The notes under the pieces were generated by a model. It did no database searches. It was not told the origin of the DNA and saw nothing but the letters and a program-made list of their open reading frames with translations. Below, one piece after another: positions 23,685-35,965 of a DNA stretch of 64,000 bases (positions are counted from its first letter, which is position 1; every line of letters begins with the position of its first letter). A program made the translations under genes and the position numbers. Source of the stretch: Plantago ovata (lineage: Eukaryota; Streptophyta; Magnoliopsida; Lamiales; Plantaginaceae); assembly GCA_028274465.1 (NCBI GenBank), contig CM051457.1, positions 101,679,982 to 101,743,981 of the forward strand, read 5' to 3'.

Positions 23685-25924
23685 CGAGTCTCTTTTAGGA
23701 AAGTGGGTTTGGAGTTTGTTGCACGAGTCTAGGTCTCTTTGGGTCAAGGTCGTGGAGTCTAAATATGGGAATTTGTGGATTGTGTGTTAAGAATTAGAAG
23801 TGGTAAAAAACCTTGTGTGGGGTGGTCCGTTTGGTGGAGAAATTTGGTAGTAAAGGTTGCGTTGAGTCCTTGGTTTTTTAATAACTTAAGGAAAGGTGTG
23901 GAGTCGGGGTCTAGCACTAGGTTTTGGGTTGAGCCTTGGATTGATAAGGGTGTCTTACTTTGTGATTTGTTTCCTAGACTTTTTGCGTTAGAAAATAGAA
24001 AAGATTGCTCGGTTTTGGATCGTATTGGCAATGGTTTTAATTGGGAGTGGTATAGGTCCATTTCTTTTTGGGAGAGTCAACTTGTTCATGAATTGATGGA
24101 TCTTTGTACAGTTTTTTTATCGTCTAACAGGTACTTTGAGGAGCAGAATTGGATGTTCGGGAATTCTGATGTCTATGCGGCTAAGGAGGGCTATATTGCT
24201 GCTGCCAACCATGCTAATGCTGTTGCGTCGGCTAGTATTGGTCCTCTTGTCAAGTGGAAAGATGTGGTGTGGGTGTCTCTTTTGCCGCTCAAGGTGAATG
24301 GACTGGTGTGGAAGTTGGGCTGGAATAGATTACCAACCTTGGATAATTTAAAGAAAAGAAACATTGTCCATCGTGACATTGTATCCTTGTGTAGAGTTTG
24401 TTGGGAGGACGAGGAAAGTGTTGACCATCTTTTTAGAACTTGTAATTTTGCTAGGGAGTTATGGAGGAGCGTTGCGGATTGGTGTGGGTTCACCTTCTTG
24501 CCTTGTGATTCTGTGGGAGAAATTATTAACGGTGAATTTTTGCTGTCCAACTTTAGCAACAAGAGGCTGAAATCGGTGATTATTCAATCTATGATTTGGT
24601 GGATTTGGAAGACGAGAAACGATGTAATCTTTAAGAATGAGATTTGGAAGGTTTGTCAAGTGACTGATAAAGTTAAAATCTCGGTTTGGTATTGGTTGAA
24701 AGGTAGAGGAGTTATTGCGAAGGGGTATAACTTAGGGGATTGGCTTTTGCGCCCGGATTGGTGTTGGGTTTCCAAGTGAACATGGTGATTGTATGATTGA
24801 GGCTTAAGTGAAGATTGTATTTGTTGAGTACTGCTGCTGTTGAGCGTGTGGTTTGTTGCTGTTTGGGAGGTGTTTTTGGTGGCCTTTATTGTGGCTGGCT
24901 ACTGCCTCATGGGGCTGGTTGGTGTATTTTATTTGTGTTTTGATTTGTTTGGTCTTCTTGCATCTTGGGGATTAGTGCTGTTATGCGAATCGAGCCTTAT
25001 CGAGTACTCGGCTTGGCTCGGCTCGTTAAGGCTCGGCTCGGCTCGATAACCTTATCGAGCCGAGCTCGAGCCTAAACTTAGGCTCGTTCCACTAACGAGC
25101 CGAGATAGGCTTGGCTCGCGAGTACTCGGTAAGGCTCGTTAAGGCTCGATATCATGTAGATTATGAGTAGTATTAGTATTATAAGTTATGATTTAAGTTT
25201 CAGATTATTGGCTTGAATTGCTTATATTTGCATTTTGTTGAACTTTAATGATTTCATCATTTGAGAGTTGATTGTAATACATAATCTTAAATTTTTTTAT
25301 ATTTTATTTAATATTTTAACATATTTTTCATGGTATTTTAACAAACAAACTGAGCCAAAGAGCCGAGCTCGAGCCAAACGAACCGAGCTTGAGCCTGAAA
25401 TTAAGCTCGCTCTGTTAAACGAGCCGAGCCTAGGCTCAGCTCGTTTGTTAATGAGCTCGAGCTCGAGCCTGATTTCAGGCTCGCTTCGTTAACGAGCCGA
25501 GCCGTGCCTCAGCAATACTCGGCTCTGCTCGGCTCGTTAAACAGCACTATTGGGGATATCATGTGCCTTCCTCTTTCTTGTGATTGTTACGTACACTAAT
25601 GGAGTACATCATCTTTCGTCTAGTGCTAAGTTCCCTAAACTTGCAACGAAAGTTATTCAATTCCATTGGACTTGGCTAGGATTGGTTTGTCAATCCGTCA
25701 CCCTCTAACTCTTGGCTTCTTGCTAGTATGATGACATACTAGACGACGAGGGTGGCTAAGTTGTGGCACGGACATAACGGGATTGTGGTTCAGACATGCT
25801 TTTATACTCTTGGTGCTTGGAGATTAAACGTGGTCTTTGTATGCATCACCTATGCATCTCACTATCTTGTATCCTTTGTTTTTGTTGATGAATAATTTTT
25901 TTTTCTGTTTCAAAAAAAAAAAAA
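23685..25924 (+). mobile_element. 5'-truncated L1-type LINE with perfect target duplication
   Basis: Non-LTR retrotransposon copy keeping only the C-terminal end of ORF2. The start reads LLGKWVWSLLHESRSLWVKVVESKYG-like, in one frame with 23539-23790. The next frame from 23775 continues to 24779 through the reverse-transcriptase zinc-binding region (zf-RVT: SLCRVCWEDEESVDHLF, RTCNFARELW). One frameshift lies near 23780. It ends in about 20 A (25911-25928). ATAGAGAACAAAATGCA occurs directly before the truncated 5' end (about 23668-23684) and directly after the tail (about 25928-25944), a 17-bp target site duplication proving the limits. Its 3' UTR is split by a hAT MITE. Confidence 0.9.
24973..25549. 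mobile_element. Non-autonomous hAT element nested in the LINE
   Basis: 577 bp with terminal inverted repeats TAGTGCTGTT and AACAGCACTA. It is flanked by the perfect 8-bp duplication TTGGGGAT (24965-24972 and 25550-25557), the hallmark of hAT transposition. Both subterminal zones, about 120 and 180 bp, are packed with CGAGCC / GGCTCG motifs in both orientations; the middle is AT-rich. There is no coding capacity. The GGCTCG arrays are probably transposase-binding sites (inference). Confidence 0.92.
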
Positions 25925-25993
25925 AAAATAGAGAACAAAATGCAGCCAGGGCCGACTGCCCTAGCTGTCCACCATGGCCTGTACAGGTCATTC

Positions 25994-26775
25994 CACTACA
26001 AAACACTAAGTGTATAGTGATAAAATTATCCGTTGCTATACGGGCCCGATTCGTCGCTAGAAATATAGCAGAATAAATCAGGCCCGGATCTAGAATCTAG
26101 AGGCCCCATGCGAAATTTTGGATATAGACCCCAAGTAACAACATTATTTTTGAAAAACTATATAATGATAAACTACATGCCATAAGTTTCATATCTCATA
26201 TTATTTTCCAAATAAAAAATATTACAACCAATTTTAAAAATAAATCACTTAAAAAAATCGACTATTTTAGTCCGTCATTGTAATATTTTGTGGCTTTCTT
26301 TGAAATTTCGATGAAGATGTACCGAAACTCAAGACTTTATAAGTTTCGAACTAATTAAATTCTATATAATTAAGTTTTGAACTAATTAAATTTAGTAAAG
26401 ATGCACTAGATGATAAATATATTAAAAAAAAAAGGGAAAAAGATCGATAAACAAACAGATTAATGAAAATAGAAAAAAAATAAAAATAAAGAAAAAACAC
26501 CAAAAACAATAGTGAGTTTCGAACACATGGCCGATTTGTTCAGATGGATAGAGCCTTATGCACTTATTGTATAACCAGAAGGAGACACCGGTAAGTTTAG
26601 GAGTATTATTAAAACGTAATGTATATATAAACAAACCATACAAATTATTGAGGCCCCTCAATATTTTGGGCCCTATGCGGTTGAACAGGCCGCATGGGCC
26701 CAAACCAGGCCTAGAATAAACTGTCGCAAACTAAGTCGTCTCTAAAACACGGGTCGCTAAGTCATATAGCAACGC
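25994..26775 (+). mobile_element. CACTA (En/Spm) left-end fragment, split by a hAT
   Basis: Begins CACTACAAAA, followed by subterminal CCGTTGCTATA / TCGTCGCTAG motifs like those of the complete CACTA element at 39520. The sequence resumes after the hAT insertion with CTGTCGCAAACTAAGTCG and CGGGTCGCTAAGT. No matching GTAGTG right end was found, so it is truncated or extends beyond recognition. Confidence 0.6.
26079..26713. mobile_element. Non-autonomous hAT element inside the CACTA fragment
   Basis: The left end CAGGCCCGGATCT and the reverse complement of the right end (TAGGCCTGGTTTG) form a short imperfect terminal inverted repeat. The flanks GAATAAAT and GAATAAAC are an 8-bp target duplication with one mismatch. 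About 635 bp, AT-rich inside, non-coding. Confidence 0.75.
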
Positions 26776-27360
26776 TATAATAAACCTCAGACTCATTCTT
26801 GCACCATTAACATTTATAGTTAGGCCTCCTTCTCTTGCCCCTGGTTATCCACATTTTCAAAATCATTCCTCTCTAAATTTCCCTCACTAAGCATCTACAA
26901 CACTGGACTCAGAAGTACTTCTAATATTCCCAACCACAGTATCAACAGTAGAAGTAGAAGCCACGGAGTAAGCACATATGCAGCCATTCTTTGATCCTGA
27001 CCAAAATAAGCTCTCTCAGTCACTATCCCATCGCTAGTCCCCACTCCATTTCCTAACTCAGTTGTAACAGTTGCACCCCCATTAGGCACTTGTTTAATCT
27101 GCCACTGTTGTCTCTGCAACTACCAGCTCCTTGTTGGTTTTGTTGTCCATTACTATTACCTTGTTGAGTTTGTTGTCCGTTACTAGCAAACTTGTACATG
27201 TGTGTTAGTATGTTACCCTGAACAGTGTGTATCCTTTGTCTAGCAACTCATGCTTCCCTAGGAGAACTCGAACATTGTCTAGCATTGTGCCCAAATTATA
27301 GCATTTATAGCGTTGATAAGGTCTCAACCTGTTATTTGTACTACTATTACCGAATTGAAA
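26776..27360 (-). mobile_element. Unclassified transposon remnant with zinc-knuckle-like motif
   Basis: The minus strand near 27260-27330 reads RYKCYNLGHNARQC. This is a knuckle-like motif of the GHNAR type seen at the end of some Mutator transposases and also in retroelement Gag proteins. A Gln/Asn/Gly-rich stretch follows. The assignment is not settled, and no ends were found. Confidence 0.35.
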
Positions 27361-27766
27361 TAAAGTTTTCACACTAATGTGTAGGATAGAATTTAGATCA
27401 CACCTATTTATTTATTTTACATTTTAGTCTTGTCAAATTTATCATTTGAGTAATTCGAAATCAAAAATGTCTATTTATCTTTTAAGAATTCGACAAAATC
27501 TCGAGATTGTATTTTGGATTATCAACCGCACGTAATTTCAAAATTATAAACTGATGGCATGGGTGATGAGTGATGATAAGTGGTGGGTGGCATTAATTGA
27601 TGACTGTTTTGTTTGGTTACTATATATATATATATATAGCGAGACTGGGTCAGTCATCCAATTCCACACAACACTAGCAAACAAATCGATCACATTACAA
27701 AACAACACAACAACACTCTGCTTCAATATAATCCCAGGTGGTGTTGAATAGAAGAAACAGGCAAAA
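27361..27766. promoter_or_regulatory. Upstream region of MATE copy 2 with (TA)n run
   Basis: Contains a TA dinucleotide run at about 27620-27638, some 130 bases before the start codon. It could serve as the TATA element. The leader is CA-rich (ACAACACAACAACAC). No other feature seen. Confidence 0.4.
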
Positions 27767-30713
27767 ATGCCAACTACTACTTCTAGACTCATCGTCCACG
27801 ACACCACCGAGTCGGTGGCCGAACCGCTACTCCAGGAGAAGAAAGGAGGGTCGGAGGAGGGGTGGTTGAACAAGTTGATCGATGTGGAGGAGGCTAAGGA
27901 CCAGATACTGTTCGCTCTACCGATGATTCTTACAAACATGTCTTATTACCTCATCCCTTTAGTTTCAGTCATGTTTGCTGGTCATCTTGGTCATCACCAG
28001 CTTGCTGCTTCCAATCTTGCCAATTCTTGGGCTTTTGTTTCAGGCTTCACTTTCATGGTATATATATTTGTTTGTATTAATTCTTTTACCTTTTTCAAAG
28101 AAATAATTAAATTATTTGTATTATAGACTTCTTCTTGTTAACACTCTCACTCCACCGTCTTCATTGACCGGAATTTTTGGATTTAAGTCCAAAATAGCAT
28201 ATCTGCATGTGGTGGGTGACGGTACTGTTGAGTACTCCCACATACACTAAGTGATTCATTAGCTATTAAATTATCATTATATTAACAATCTCTTTCCGAA
28301 GCGGGACCCACCATGAACAGTGAGAGTGAGAGTAGAATTGCACTAAACAATTAAGCTAGAATTGAATATTTCTTGTATTAGCAATTGTTGATTTTGATTC
28401 TTAGACTCAAGTGTGTCGCAGATATGAATGGACTACTTCAGTGTGTGTTTGGCACAACCTTACCGATAAATCAATTATGTTCTATCTGATCAAAATTATG
28501 AAATGGTTTTTTTTGGTAAATGTGAGTATGTGGAATATCCACCTTATCAACTACTTCCTCCATTTATGATGTATACTACTAGCGTAGCTATGTTATTTAT
28601 GGCAGGAAAATTTGTTTGCAAGAGCTGGTAAATGTCCTGGTCCAGAGAACCTAATAAAAGATGGTTTTATGATGCAGTTAGACTTATAAGCTCTGCTTCT
28701 TTTTGCATTTTGCAAACATGCACTTATTAGTTAGTTGTACCATTCTCCTTCTTGAAGTAGTGAATGTCTAATAAAGTTCTTTACATCGAAGTAGTCCTTT
28801 CCTGTTCTTCTTGATATAAATTTGCACCCCAGGCTGAGATGTCACTCAGTTTTAGCAGTTTTTAGTTCAGTGGAATTTCTAGCTATGGCATTATATTGAT
28901 AATCAATTTCATTTCGCAGTTTTAGTTCAGTGGAATGGAAAAGAATTAACAATGATGAACCTGATAAGTTTCAGATATTCACGTACTTCTGTTTTTTAAT
29001 TGCCATGCAACTAACTGAAGTTCTACTAATGGATCTAGGTTGGCTTGAGCGGTGCGCTTGAAACATTGTGCGGGCAAGGATATGGTGCAAGAATGTATAG
29101 GATGCTGGGAATATACCTACAGGCATCCTGCATCTTATCAATAATATTCAGTGTTGGAATTTCAGTCCTCTGGTGGTTTTCTGATTATATCTTAACATTA
29201 CTAGGCCAAGACTCGAAAATAGCTGAATCTGCAGGCCTTTATCTAAAATATCTGATTCCTGGACTCTTTGCTTATGCTGTTTTACAAAATCTTTTGAGGT
29301 TTCTTCAGACACAATGTGTTGTTATACCCCTAGTCGTGTGCTCACTAGTCCCTCTAGCCATTCACGTCGGCATTGCCTATGCTTTGGTAAACTGGACCTC
29401 ACTTGCATTTGTAGGAGCTCCATTGGCAGCTTCGATTTCCTTGTGGATCTCAGTCATTATGCTAGCCTTGTATGTTCTCAAGGCTAAGAATTTGTGCAAA
29501 CTTGGAACGGTTTCAGTTCTGAGTCATTTAGTCATATCTTTTCAAACCTAAAACTTGCTTTGCCTTCGGCAGCTATGGTCTGGTGCGTGCTTTAATTTCT
29601 TCTCCAAATGAGAATTTGAATTTATGCTTCTTTTCTAGTGTTATTTTTCATGTGAACTATTAGTATTCCGATTGTGAAATCAGTTTGGAGTTTTGGCTTT
29701 CGAGATTCTTGTTTTGTTGGCTGGACTAATGCCGAACTCTGAAATTTCCACTTCATTGATTGCAATGTGGTAAGCAATAGTTTGCCTATGCTGATTTAGA
29801 AACCGATCTTACACAAACTGTAGCTAATAGACTCCCATAACATCATCGATCTGCAGTGTAAATACGGAAGGCATCTGCTACATGATTGCATACGGCCTCA
29901 GTGCTGCTGCTAGGTAATTATCCCATAACTCAAGTTGCTATATCTTTTTCATCGTGCATTTTGAGTTTGTCAATATTTTCTATAATCTAAATCTCATAAT
30001 AATCGATGGTTGCAGCACGAGAGTTTCTAATGAGATGGGCGCTGGAAGGCCTAAACAAGCAAAACGTGCAATGGCTGTCACTTTGAAGCTGACGATTCTC
30101 ATGGCACTTTGTGCTGTTTTAGCCCTGTTCTTCGGTCATAATATATGGGCTGGCTCTTTTAGTGATAGCCCTGTAATTATCGATGCATTTGCTACAATGA
30201 CACCCTTGCTTCTGATGTCCGTATCATGTGATTATGTTCAGGGAATTTTGTCAGGTTTGTGTTACTCACTTAGTAGTAGTACTATACTGCACCAAGTTTG
30301 ACAATGATCTCAAAATCATTTCTGCTTTGTTGGTTAAATGCAGGAGTGACTAGAGGATGCGGCTGGCAACGTGCAGCAGTGTTGATTAACTTGGGGACGT
30401 TCTACTTCATAGGCATGCCCATTGCAGTTTTACTCGGTTTCAAGTTTAAACTATATGCCAGGGTAAACATGCATGTCCTTCAGTTATGGATGTTCTTCTG
30501 TATTATTAGTCTGTATTTTGATCCTACTTCTGTTTCCAACTATAGTACTGAACGTTCTAACGATTTTTTTTTCCACAGGGGTTGTGGATCGGGTTGATAT
30601 GTGGCCTATCGGTTCAGATGATAGGTCTTTCGTTGCTTGCGAAGTTCACAAAATGGGAAAGAATAGATCTATCCGAAGATTCATCAGCTAAGACAGTTGA
30701 AGGCGATGTATGA
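27767..30713 (+). pseudogene. MATE/DTX efflux transporter, copy 2 (two frame disruptions)
   Basis: Same family and seven-exon plan as the copy at 13668. Exons: 27767-28057, 29039-29582, 29684-29769, 29857-29913, 30016-30254, 30344-30462 and 30579-30713; all splice sites are GT/AG. The N-terminus has PLLQEKKGG and the WLNKLIDVEEAKDQ block, then [24 protein letters not shown]. Exon 2 is 544 bases instead of 545: one base is missing at AAGAATTTGTGC near 29488, which diverts the frame. Exon 3 is 86 instead of 87, one base missing near 29695. Everything downstream is otherwise well conserved up to the end KTVEGDV. It is either a recently disabled paralogue or a functional gene with two assembly indels. 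If real, it would give a truncated transporter of about half length. Confidence 0.8.
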
Positions 30714-32058
30714 GGTTTGTGCAATCAACTAGATTAGTGTATGCTCTTCAAGCTGCTAAGCTTGCTAAAGAATATGTTCTGAAAATCCCTTCCATCAGAT
30801 GAAGTATTCAAATTTATTAGAATGAGAATGTATTTAACTAAATTTCACAGAAAATGAAAAGCTTAATGTAGAATTGTAGCAGTTTTGTCCGGCTTTGAAT
30901 ACATTCAAGCATAATATTGATGCAAGGTGTTGAAAAGTTGGTATATTTTTGATGTACACCTACATGGACCTGGCCCGCGAAGGAGTATTTGTGGACGCAA
31001 TCCCACCCATAGGCGGCGCCGGCGGCTAGGGTTAGGGCAACCGATGCCCTTTTCTTTTTTTTTTATGTTTTCTAGAACTTTCTTTTGTTGGGCTTAGCCC
31101 ATTAGTATTTCTTGGTCATTAAGTTAGGTCTGCTTTTCAATTCCTTTAAATACCAGTGTAAGTGTGTAAGACATTCATTATTTTCATTCCAGTCAATAAA
31201 CTCGTGCATTGTGCATTATTATACCGTTACGGCTCGGAGACATTAGCATTATTATACCGTGGAACCGGGGAGGTAGTTCTAGCGGGTGATTGATGCGAGT
31301 TAATCACTAGTACGTGATCGTGCTAGTAGAATCTGCGGTCGGGTTCGATTACAAGTTATTTACTTGTTTTCTTGTCTTTTCCGTTAATTCTACTATCTCT
31401 ATCTTTAAGGATCCATCAATTTTTTTCCAAGTTTCACATGTATTTGGTTGGTTCTTGTTAATTTTATTCTTACAGTAAATGCAATACCAAATGTAGTTAT
31501 ACTGTATCCCGGGGCGAGTAAAATTTGAGCTAAGTGTATCTCCAGTATGCCCATCTATTATTGAGTTTTTACAAATAGTACTATTTTTTAGACCAATGAA
31601 CATGATGGTCACTAGCACAAAAATGTCTACCATTTGAGTCAATATTTCCAATTCAATACCACATTTACCCAAATTGTAAAGTTTTGTTGATTATAGATTT
31701 ATAGTATATTAATGAAGGCATGTGCACTGGTATGTGTTGTGGCAAGATGAGATAAAAGCCACGCAGGACACAACCACCGATTACAGTGAAAAAAATGTGG
31801 TCAGTAAAATAAAGGGAATAAAACCACCATAAAAAATTCAACATTACAGCACAAAGCCCCCAAATCGAGAATAAAAAGTTTTCTGAAATTCCTCCTCACA
31901 AATTACGAGATTCATTACCAATCCATCTACTATATTATGATATCACTAAGGTTGACATTTTCCATAATCGCACATTATGCTAATTACACATAACTAGTCG
32001 GGCCCGACCCAAATCGTTTCTCCCATTATCTAACTGGTTAGTTATTTTCAATTTCCAT
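30714..32058. other. Intergenic, no gene recognised
   Basis: Contains the probable 3' UTR of MATE copy 2. A GC-richer stretch at 30960-31330 has a duplicated GCATTATTATACCGT motif (31216 and 31246) and looks repeat-derived, but it has no definable ends. Confidence 0.3.
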
Positions 32059-32223
32059 ACTCCTTTTGTTTCTATTAGTATTAGTATGTTTAACCCTCCT
32101 ATTAATTATCAATCCACTTTTATCCAATTCAATTCACTTTCTATTAAAATTTGATTTTACTAATGCACAAGCATAACATCTGGGACCTTATTATTGATGA
32201 TTTTACGACAATAGAAACGGAGA
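32059..32223. mobile_element. Decayed Stowaway-like MITE
   Basis: Starts TCCTTTTGTTTCTATTAG. The reverse complement of the right end reads TTCTCCGTTTCTATTG, giving an imperfect inverted repeat in TA-rich flanks. About 165 bp, non-coding. Confidence 0.5.
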
Positions 32224-32539
32224 ATAATGTAATGTAGTGAGAGACTTGATTATGATGACTTGATGATTTTTACTTTTTTGTTTTTTTGGGTATTGATGAT
32301 TTTTACTTTAAAAAAACACTAGAGAGTTGATTTCAATTGATATTTAAGTTGTTTAATATTATATTGAAAAAAAAACATCAATGGCTTTAGACGTGCGATT
32401 AGGGGCCCACTTAAAACTTTCGCACAGGGACCCTAAATCTCAATGCCGGCCTTGTCACTAGTGCTTCATCCATACTCGTCAATGTGTCCCATTAAGTTTG
32501 TGCCTTCTTTCCGACCGAACTTATACTTAATAAACTATT

Positions 32540-33030
32540 CGAATAAGAAAAAGTACCGTTACCGGCACCACAAAAGTACCATCAAGCCCGCCAAAAAAAT
32601 ACTGTTACCGGCACCAACCCGTATTAGTTGTAGTACCAGTACCATACGCATATGTGGGATCTATTTGTGATTTGGGGTCTGGTACTTGGACTGGTACTAT
32701 GAGCGTTCTCGGTACCAATAATGGTGTCAACATCCGTACAACCAATAGTTCTAGTACCTATGTAGATGTCCGTTGCTTGGAAGTACTGATACTAATGAGC
32801 GTTATAAGTACTTTAAACTAGTGAGTCTACTAGGTACTTAAACAGGCAAAGTATAAGTACCGGGTACAAAAACTAGTAAGTACCGAGTACTAAAACTAGT
32901 AGTACCAGTACCGGATACTAAAATTAGCGAGTACCAAGCACTAACACTAATAGTACCAGTACCCGGGTACTAAAACTAATGATTACCAAGTACTAAACTA
33001 ATGTATCAGTACCGGTTCACAAAAATAGTT
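32540..33030. repeat. Degenerate tandem array of AGTACC / GGTACT motifs
   Basis: Short motifs AGTACCAGTACCGG and GGGTACTAAAACTAGT recur many times. From about 32840 they form roughly 50-base units (AGTACC-AGTACCGG-GTACTAAAACTAGTGAGTACCAAG pattern, broken here for brevity). The motif is itself palindromic (GGTACC-like), so the array can fold back on itself. No gene is associated. Confidence 0.7.
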
Positions 33031-35432
33031 ATCATCACATGGTAGATATGTTGATCTGAAAGAGACTATGCATGTTCCCCATTAAATATGATATTTCAGT
33101 GCATGTCACCACACAAAAAAGAAAGCTCTGAAATTGATTTATGGGGAACTCGTAAGTTACCTTAGGTTATTAAACGAATAAGAATTAGTAAATTCTAAAT
33201 ATTATGATTTCATTTAAAGATATAGAGTATGACGTTCCTCCTTAATAACAATGGTATACAAAACCAAGAGTATAGTTATCAATCAAAACGAGACCGGCCC
33301 CATAATTGATCCATCTACGATACAGTACGTATGATTCATTTTCTTAATCAACTTTTTCCTGTTTTCTTTTACTTTTCTTAATCAACTTAATCATTATGAT
33401 CAGTTTGATTTAGGAATCTGTAAGGAAACATAGAACTACTTCATTAACAGTCTATAATCCAAATTAATCATTCTACCAGCTACATGATTACTGTGTGATT
33501 CCCCAAACCTCGAGACGCCTGAAACACATGAGCATCTCCACTGTCTTCCTCCTAGGAGTAGCTGACCCTTTGTTTATTGCCCTCAAATGACGATCTGTGA
33601 ATTTTATTGACCCAAGTCTTCTATAACGGTCTGCAAGTTGTGGCAGTTGTTATAGAATTCATTCTTCTTCACCACTGCGTTTCTACAAATTAAAGATTTA
33701 CTAAAATTAGATGAGTACATAATAACTAGCTAGTTCTATAGGTAGGGATTGACGTCTGGGAGGGAAATCAAGTAGACGTAAGATTTCAAACCAATTCGAA
33801 GTTTGAATTCACACGCAGTTTTGAGATATGCTGCAAAAAGACCTCCAAAATTGATTTTGGGGGAAAATCAAGTATGAATGAAATTTCAAATCAATTTGAA
33901 AATTGAATTCACCCACTATTGTTGTGTTTTAAGAACACAATTCCTCCAAAATTGATTTTGGGGGGAAAACGGATTTAACATGGGGTAAATTCCGCTTTTT
34001 GGCTTCATGCGTGGGTAGCCGGAATTTTTGTTGACGAGGAGCTCCGACGATTTGCTGCTGCATACAAGGATGTCCATCACGTGCCTGTTGGACTAAAAGC
34101 AGGTGGTCCCTTATGCCATAAAGTCTAACATGGTACTAACTTGAAAGTTATTTTGTGCATCAGACCAATATGTAAAAAGGTGGCCAAATTTGACCCAGTA
34201 GGTAGGTGACCCATCTATTATTAGTCCACACCCATACCATTTTTTTTATGATAAAAAATTTTCTATTCATTATTCATAACAAGAACAGGATTACAGGAGA
34301 AGCACAAGCTCACTCGACTGCAAAAGTCGAACGTATTACACATATACTCTCACTAAGTTTCGCGCTTTCTGTGATACTTCTAACAAGCTAAGGGCTTCAA
34401 TTTCTTCAACTTAAGCAGATGATCAGCTGATATTGGAAATTAAGAGTTAGTTGAAGATGGTGGTTGAGTAGTACTCGTTGAGTGCAAGATGCGTTCTTAT
34501 TTCATCAATATAATGCTTAATTTCGTGTTTCTCGTGCGCCTATCGGGTCAACTAATGTCGAAAATAATGGAGTTAGTGGATCGCCAATAAGATGACAAAA
34601 TCAAAGAACATGGCAAGAATTACAACAATCATCATCCCGTACTAATTTTTAAGGCGCAAATATGAATTCGATTCCGCTAAAAAGTTTAAAGAATTACTAC
34701 AATCATTCTCTACACCTAGGTCAAGGAATTGGAAAAATCCATCCCAATCTGAAATATGATCCGATCCACGATGTGAAATCTCGCTCGATGACTAAATAAC
34801 CGACATTTGTCCCAATATCGGATCTGAGTTTATCCAATTCAAAATCACTAGAATCAATTTGTTCCGAACTCATCCAATCCTAAATCTCCAAATAAATTTG
34901 ATCGGAACTCATCCAATCCTAAATCACCCAAATAAATTTGATCCGAAATGCATCATGCTGCGAATTAAATTTGACCCGAACTCATCCGATTTGAACTCAA
35001 TTAAATTAAAATTGTAAGAAAAAAATAATTAATTTCATTTATAATTTAATATTTCATCATTACTAACTTATAATTTATTACATGAATAATTTTGCGATTA
35101 AATATTCAATTATCTGACTCCGAATTGACCCAATCAAAATTCACCTGATTCGAACGGACCCGATCCAAAAAGACAAAACGTTTTATGATCTGAATAAGTT
35201 TCTAATCAAATCAAGATCCGAAATGCAAACCGTTCCAATCTTATTTCAAAAAAAGAAAATTTTTTATACTTCATCCGGTCCAAATAATAATCCAAATTAT
35301 CCATTTGCCAAGTCTAGTCAAGATCATTATCTTCTAACACCAAACCACAATTCCAGATATTTGAACAAAATCAATCTGATTCGGTCCCTTATACTCCATC
35401 TACTACAGTCTACATGATAATAAAAAATTGTA
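33031..35432. other. Intergenic with two short tandem duplications
   Basis: No gene recognised. Two direct copies of a roughly 90-100-bp unit lie at 33772-33860 and 33861-33961, each ending CCTCCAAAATTGATTTTGG. A degraded array of about 43-bp units (AACTCATCCAATCCTAAATC) lies at about 34815-34990. Confidence 0.5.
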
Positions 35433-35697
35433 CTCATCAGTTTCATCATTTATTTACATTTGTTGATTTTATTTTTTTTATTTTTTTATATTCCGTTTAA
35501 CTTCCTATTAGTCTTAAATTTATAAAAATATTTTTGAAATATAATCTCTCTACTACAATATTACAATATAGCTAATTTCATTAATTATTATTTAAAATTA
35601 TTAGATATCAAACGCAATTAAAAATAAATAAATAAAAAAACATAAAGAAAATCAATCAATCAAACAAAAAAACAAAACAGTAAAGAACGGAGGGGAG
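35433..35697. mobile_element. Stowaway-like MITE upstream of MATE copy 3
   Basis: The right end AACGGAGGGGAG followed by TTA is a typical Stowaway terminus. The left end CTCATCAGTTTCATCATTTA matches the complement of the right arm imperfectly. The interior is very AT-rich. It ends about 270 bases before the MATE start codon, so it may contribute to the promoter region. Confidence 0.5.
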
Positions 35698-35868
35698 TTA
35701 TAATACGAAGTATAAAAACAGTCGAGCATTAGGTAGGTGGGCAACTGGGGGAATGGGGTTACTCCATCTACTACTACTACTACTATTAAAGTATTTTACA
35801 CGAGAGGTTGACATTTCGTCCAGCAATATTGTAATCCTATTCGTCGTACCTGTAGTAGTTGTTCTGAT

Positions 35869-35880
35869 TACTATATATAC
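35869..35880 (+). promoter_or_regulatory. Probable TATA box of MATE copy 3
   Basis: ACTATATATACT about 90 bases before the start codon, at a fitting distance for a leader of about 60 bases. Confidence 0.45.
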
Positions 35881-35965
35881 TCCACCACCAAACACTCACT
35901 TTGCAGCAGCAGCCAATTCAAAGTTTCACACAGTAGTAGGTGAATTATATTTTGCTCTGCTCAAA

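Noticed and set aside
28541-28575. CTACTTCCTCCATTTATGATGTA in intron 1 of MATE copy 2, a Stowaway-like end
   Set aside because: No matching inverted end in the intron.
30960-31340. Possible solo LTR downstream of MATE copy 2
   Set aside because: It has promoter-like and AATAAA-like words, but no TG...CA ends or target duplication could be defined.
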